From NCBI GenBank assembly GCA_023437285.1, contig JAEZGP010000624.1, positions 1 through 6,849 of the forward strand: DNA of 6,849 nt, given 5' to 3'. The notes below the pieces were generated by a model that saw only the letters and a list, made by a program, of their open reading frames with translations, was not told the DNA's origin and made no database searches. How positions within the stretch are numbered: the first letter of the stretch is position 1; every line of letters starts with the position of its first letter. The stretch is from Actinomycetes bacterium (GTDB lineage Bacteria; Actinomycetota; Actinomycetes; Mycobacteriales; Micromonosporaceae). A program made the position numbers and the translations under genes. Below are positions 5,775-6,849 of the stretch, piece after piece.

Positions 5775-6634
5775 ACGTCGCCGACCTGCGCGCCGGGCTC
5801 GCCGAGGCGGGATACCTGGCCGACGACACCCTGGCCACCGCGTTGCTGCTGGCCGTGGAGATGAAACAGCCGCTGCTGCTGGAGGGTGAGCCGGGCGTCG
5901 GCAAGACCGCCGCCGCGAAGGCCCTGGCCTCGGCGCTGAACACGCGGCTGATCCGGCTGCAGTGCTATGAGGGCCTGACGTCGGCCGAGGCCCTGTACGA
6001 GTGGAACTATCCCCGCCAGCTGTTGGCGATCCGGCTGGCCGAGGCGCGCGGGAACACCCTCGCCGAGGCCGACCTGTTCGGCCCGGACTACCTGCTGGCC
6101 CGGCCGTTGCTCGCCGCCGTGCAGCATCCGGGACCGGCCCCGGCGGTGCTGCTCATCGACGAGGTCGACCGCGCCGACGACGAGTTCGAGGCGTACCTGT
6201 TCGAGCTGCTCGCCGAGGGTTCGGTGACGATCCCGGAGCTGGGTACCCGGCATGCGGTCGTGCCGCCGGTGGCGATCCTGACGTCCAACCGCACCCGTGA
6301 CCTGCACGACGCGCTCAAGCGCCGCTGCCTGTACCACTGGATCGGCTACCCGGACGCCGATCGGGTGGCCGAGATCGTGCGCCGGCGGGTGCCGGGCGTG
6401 GGTGACTACCTGGCGCGCCGGGTGGCCGTCGGGGTGTCGCGGCTGCGCGCGCTGGACCTGACCAAGCCGCCCGGGGTGGCGGAGGCGATCAGCTGGGCGG
6501 GGGCGCTGGAGGTGCTCGGCATCACCGAGCTGTCCGCCGAAACGCTCGCCCCGACGTTGGGGGCGGTGCTCAAGTACGACGAGGACCGCGCGGTCGCGGT
6601 GAGCGCGGGCCTCGGCTCGATCCTGGCCGAATGA
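5771..6634 (+). CDS. coxD: CoxD: MoxR-family AAA+ ATPase for CO dehydrogenase active-site maturation
   Basis: This 287-residue protein is a MoxR-type AAA+ ATPase. It shows Walker A 'GEPGVGKT' (39-46), Walker B 'VLLIDEVDR' (126-134), a sensor-1 Asn in 'TSNRTRDL' (171-178), the arginine-finger region 'ALKRRC' (181-186) and a sensor-2-like 'TKPPGVAEAISWA' (231-243). 'LQCYEGLTSAEALYEWNYPRQL' (63-84) is typical of the CoxD branch. In Oligotropha, CoxD is a chaperone-like ATPase needed to sulfurate the molybdenum in CoxL before copper is added. I chose GTG 5771 because it overlaps the previous stop (GTGA) and leaves the usual short N-terminus before the ATPase core; there is no strong Shine-Dalgarno, so translation is probably coupled. 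The partner VWA gene follows with a four-base overlap. A MoxR for another target is possible in general but unlikely in this operon. Confidence 0.92.
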   Translation: MNVADLRAGLAEAGYLADDTLATALLLAVEMKQPLLLEGEPGVGKTAAAKALASALNTRLIRLQCYEGLTSAEALYEWNYPRQLLAIRLAEARGNTLAEADLFGPDYLLARPLLAAVQHPGPAPAVLLIDEVDRADDEFEAYLFELLAEGSVTIPELGTRHAVVPPVAILTSNRTRDLHDALKRRCLYHWIGYPDADRVAEIVRRRVPGVGDYLARRVAVGVSRLRALDLTKPPGVAEAISWAGALEVLGITELSAETLAPTLGAVLKYDEDRAVAVSAGLGSILAE

Positions 6635-6849
6635 CGCCCGACCTGGCCGCCGTCGCGGCGCGGCTGGGCGAGCTGGCCCGCGAGGCGGGCCTGGCGGTCG
6701 GGCCGGACCGTACGGCCCGGTTCGCGGCGGCCGTGACGCTCACGGATCCGCGCACGACCCGGCAGCTGCGCGATGTCGCCCTGGCCACGCTCGTCGCGGA
6801 CCCGGCCGACATCGCCCGGCTGGACCGCGTTCTGGCGCTGGTGTTCGGC
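6631..6849 (+). CDS. coxE: CoxE-like VWA-domain protein, N-terminal part (3' end outside window)
   Basis: ATG 6631 overlaps the coxD stop as ATGA, and the frame stays open for 73 codons to the window edge. The visible part is helical: 'RLGELAREAGLAVGPDRTARFAAA' style sequence, then 'TTRQLRDVALATLVADPADIARLDRVLALVFG' in outline. This is the usual N-terminal region of CoxE and related proteins that precede a von Willebrand factor A domain. The VWA domain and its metal-ion site are not visible. MoxR and VWA proteins usually work as pairs; in Oligotropha, CoxE takes part in completing the copper-containing site. The assignment rests on this N-terminal resemblance plus position directly after coxD. 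Confidence 0.8.
   Translation, partial: MTPDLAAVAARLGELAREAGLAVGPDRTARFAAAVTLTDPRTTRQLRDVALATLVADPADIARLDRVLALVFG

Noticed and set aside
1..6849. CRISPR arrays, tRNA or rRNA genes, transposases, integration sites
   Set aside because: I looked and saw no repeat-spacer pattern, no tRNA cloverleaf, no rRNA-like stretch and no transposase or integrase motifs.

Overview
This window is very GC-rich DNA with dense, overlapping genes on one strand, and codons strongly biased to G or C in the third position. That points to a high-GC actinobacterium. A repeat-like spacer resembling short interspersed sequences I associate with Micromonosporaceae makes that family a reasonable guess, not a demonstration.

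Layout, all on the + strand: (1) 1-333 is the C-terminal end of a LysR-type transcriptional regulator. (2) 401-853 is a small predicted membrane protein that looks like the DUF3307 family. (3) 854-1006 is a 153-bp gap that probably holds the promoter and leader of the next operon. (4) 1007-6849 is a tightly coupled operon for an aerobic molybdenum-copper carbon monoxide dehydrogenase (CODH): coxM (FAD subunit), coxS (2Fe-2S subunit), coxL (catalytic subunit), a CoxF/XdhC-type maturation protein carrying an extra C-terminal YHS domain, coxD (MoxR-type AAA+ ATPase) and the first 73 codons of coxE (VWA-type partner of CoxD), which runs off the window.

The subunit order M-S-L and the CoxL active-site loop AYACSFR (Cys370) identify form I, the genuine CO-oxidising type, not form II (AYRGAGR) or xanthine dehydrogenase. 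CO is oxidised at the Mo-S-Cu site of CoxL, electrons pass through the two 2Fe-2S clusters of CoxS to the FAD of CoxM and on to the respiratory chain. CoxD, CoxE and the CoxF-like protein would complete the active site after translation (sulfuration and copper insertion, as known from Oligotropha carboxidovorans). This probably supports scavenging of trace CO as an energy source; no RuBisCO or other autotrophy genes are in view.

The points most worth following up are: the YHS domain fused to the CoxF-like protein, a candidate copper-handling module; a roughly 77-nt repeat-like insert between coxS and coxL that carries its own ATGA-to-ATGA 26-codon frame and a perfect Shine-Dalgarno, so translational coupling survives; and a lone TTA codon at codon 19 of coxM, the only in-frame TTA in the window, which could make the operon dependent on the rare bldA-type leucyl tRNA.
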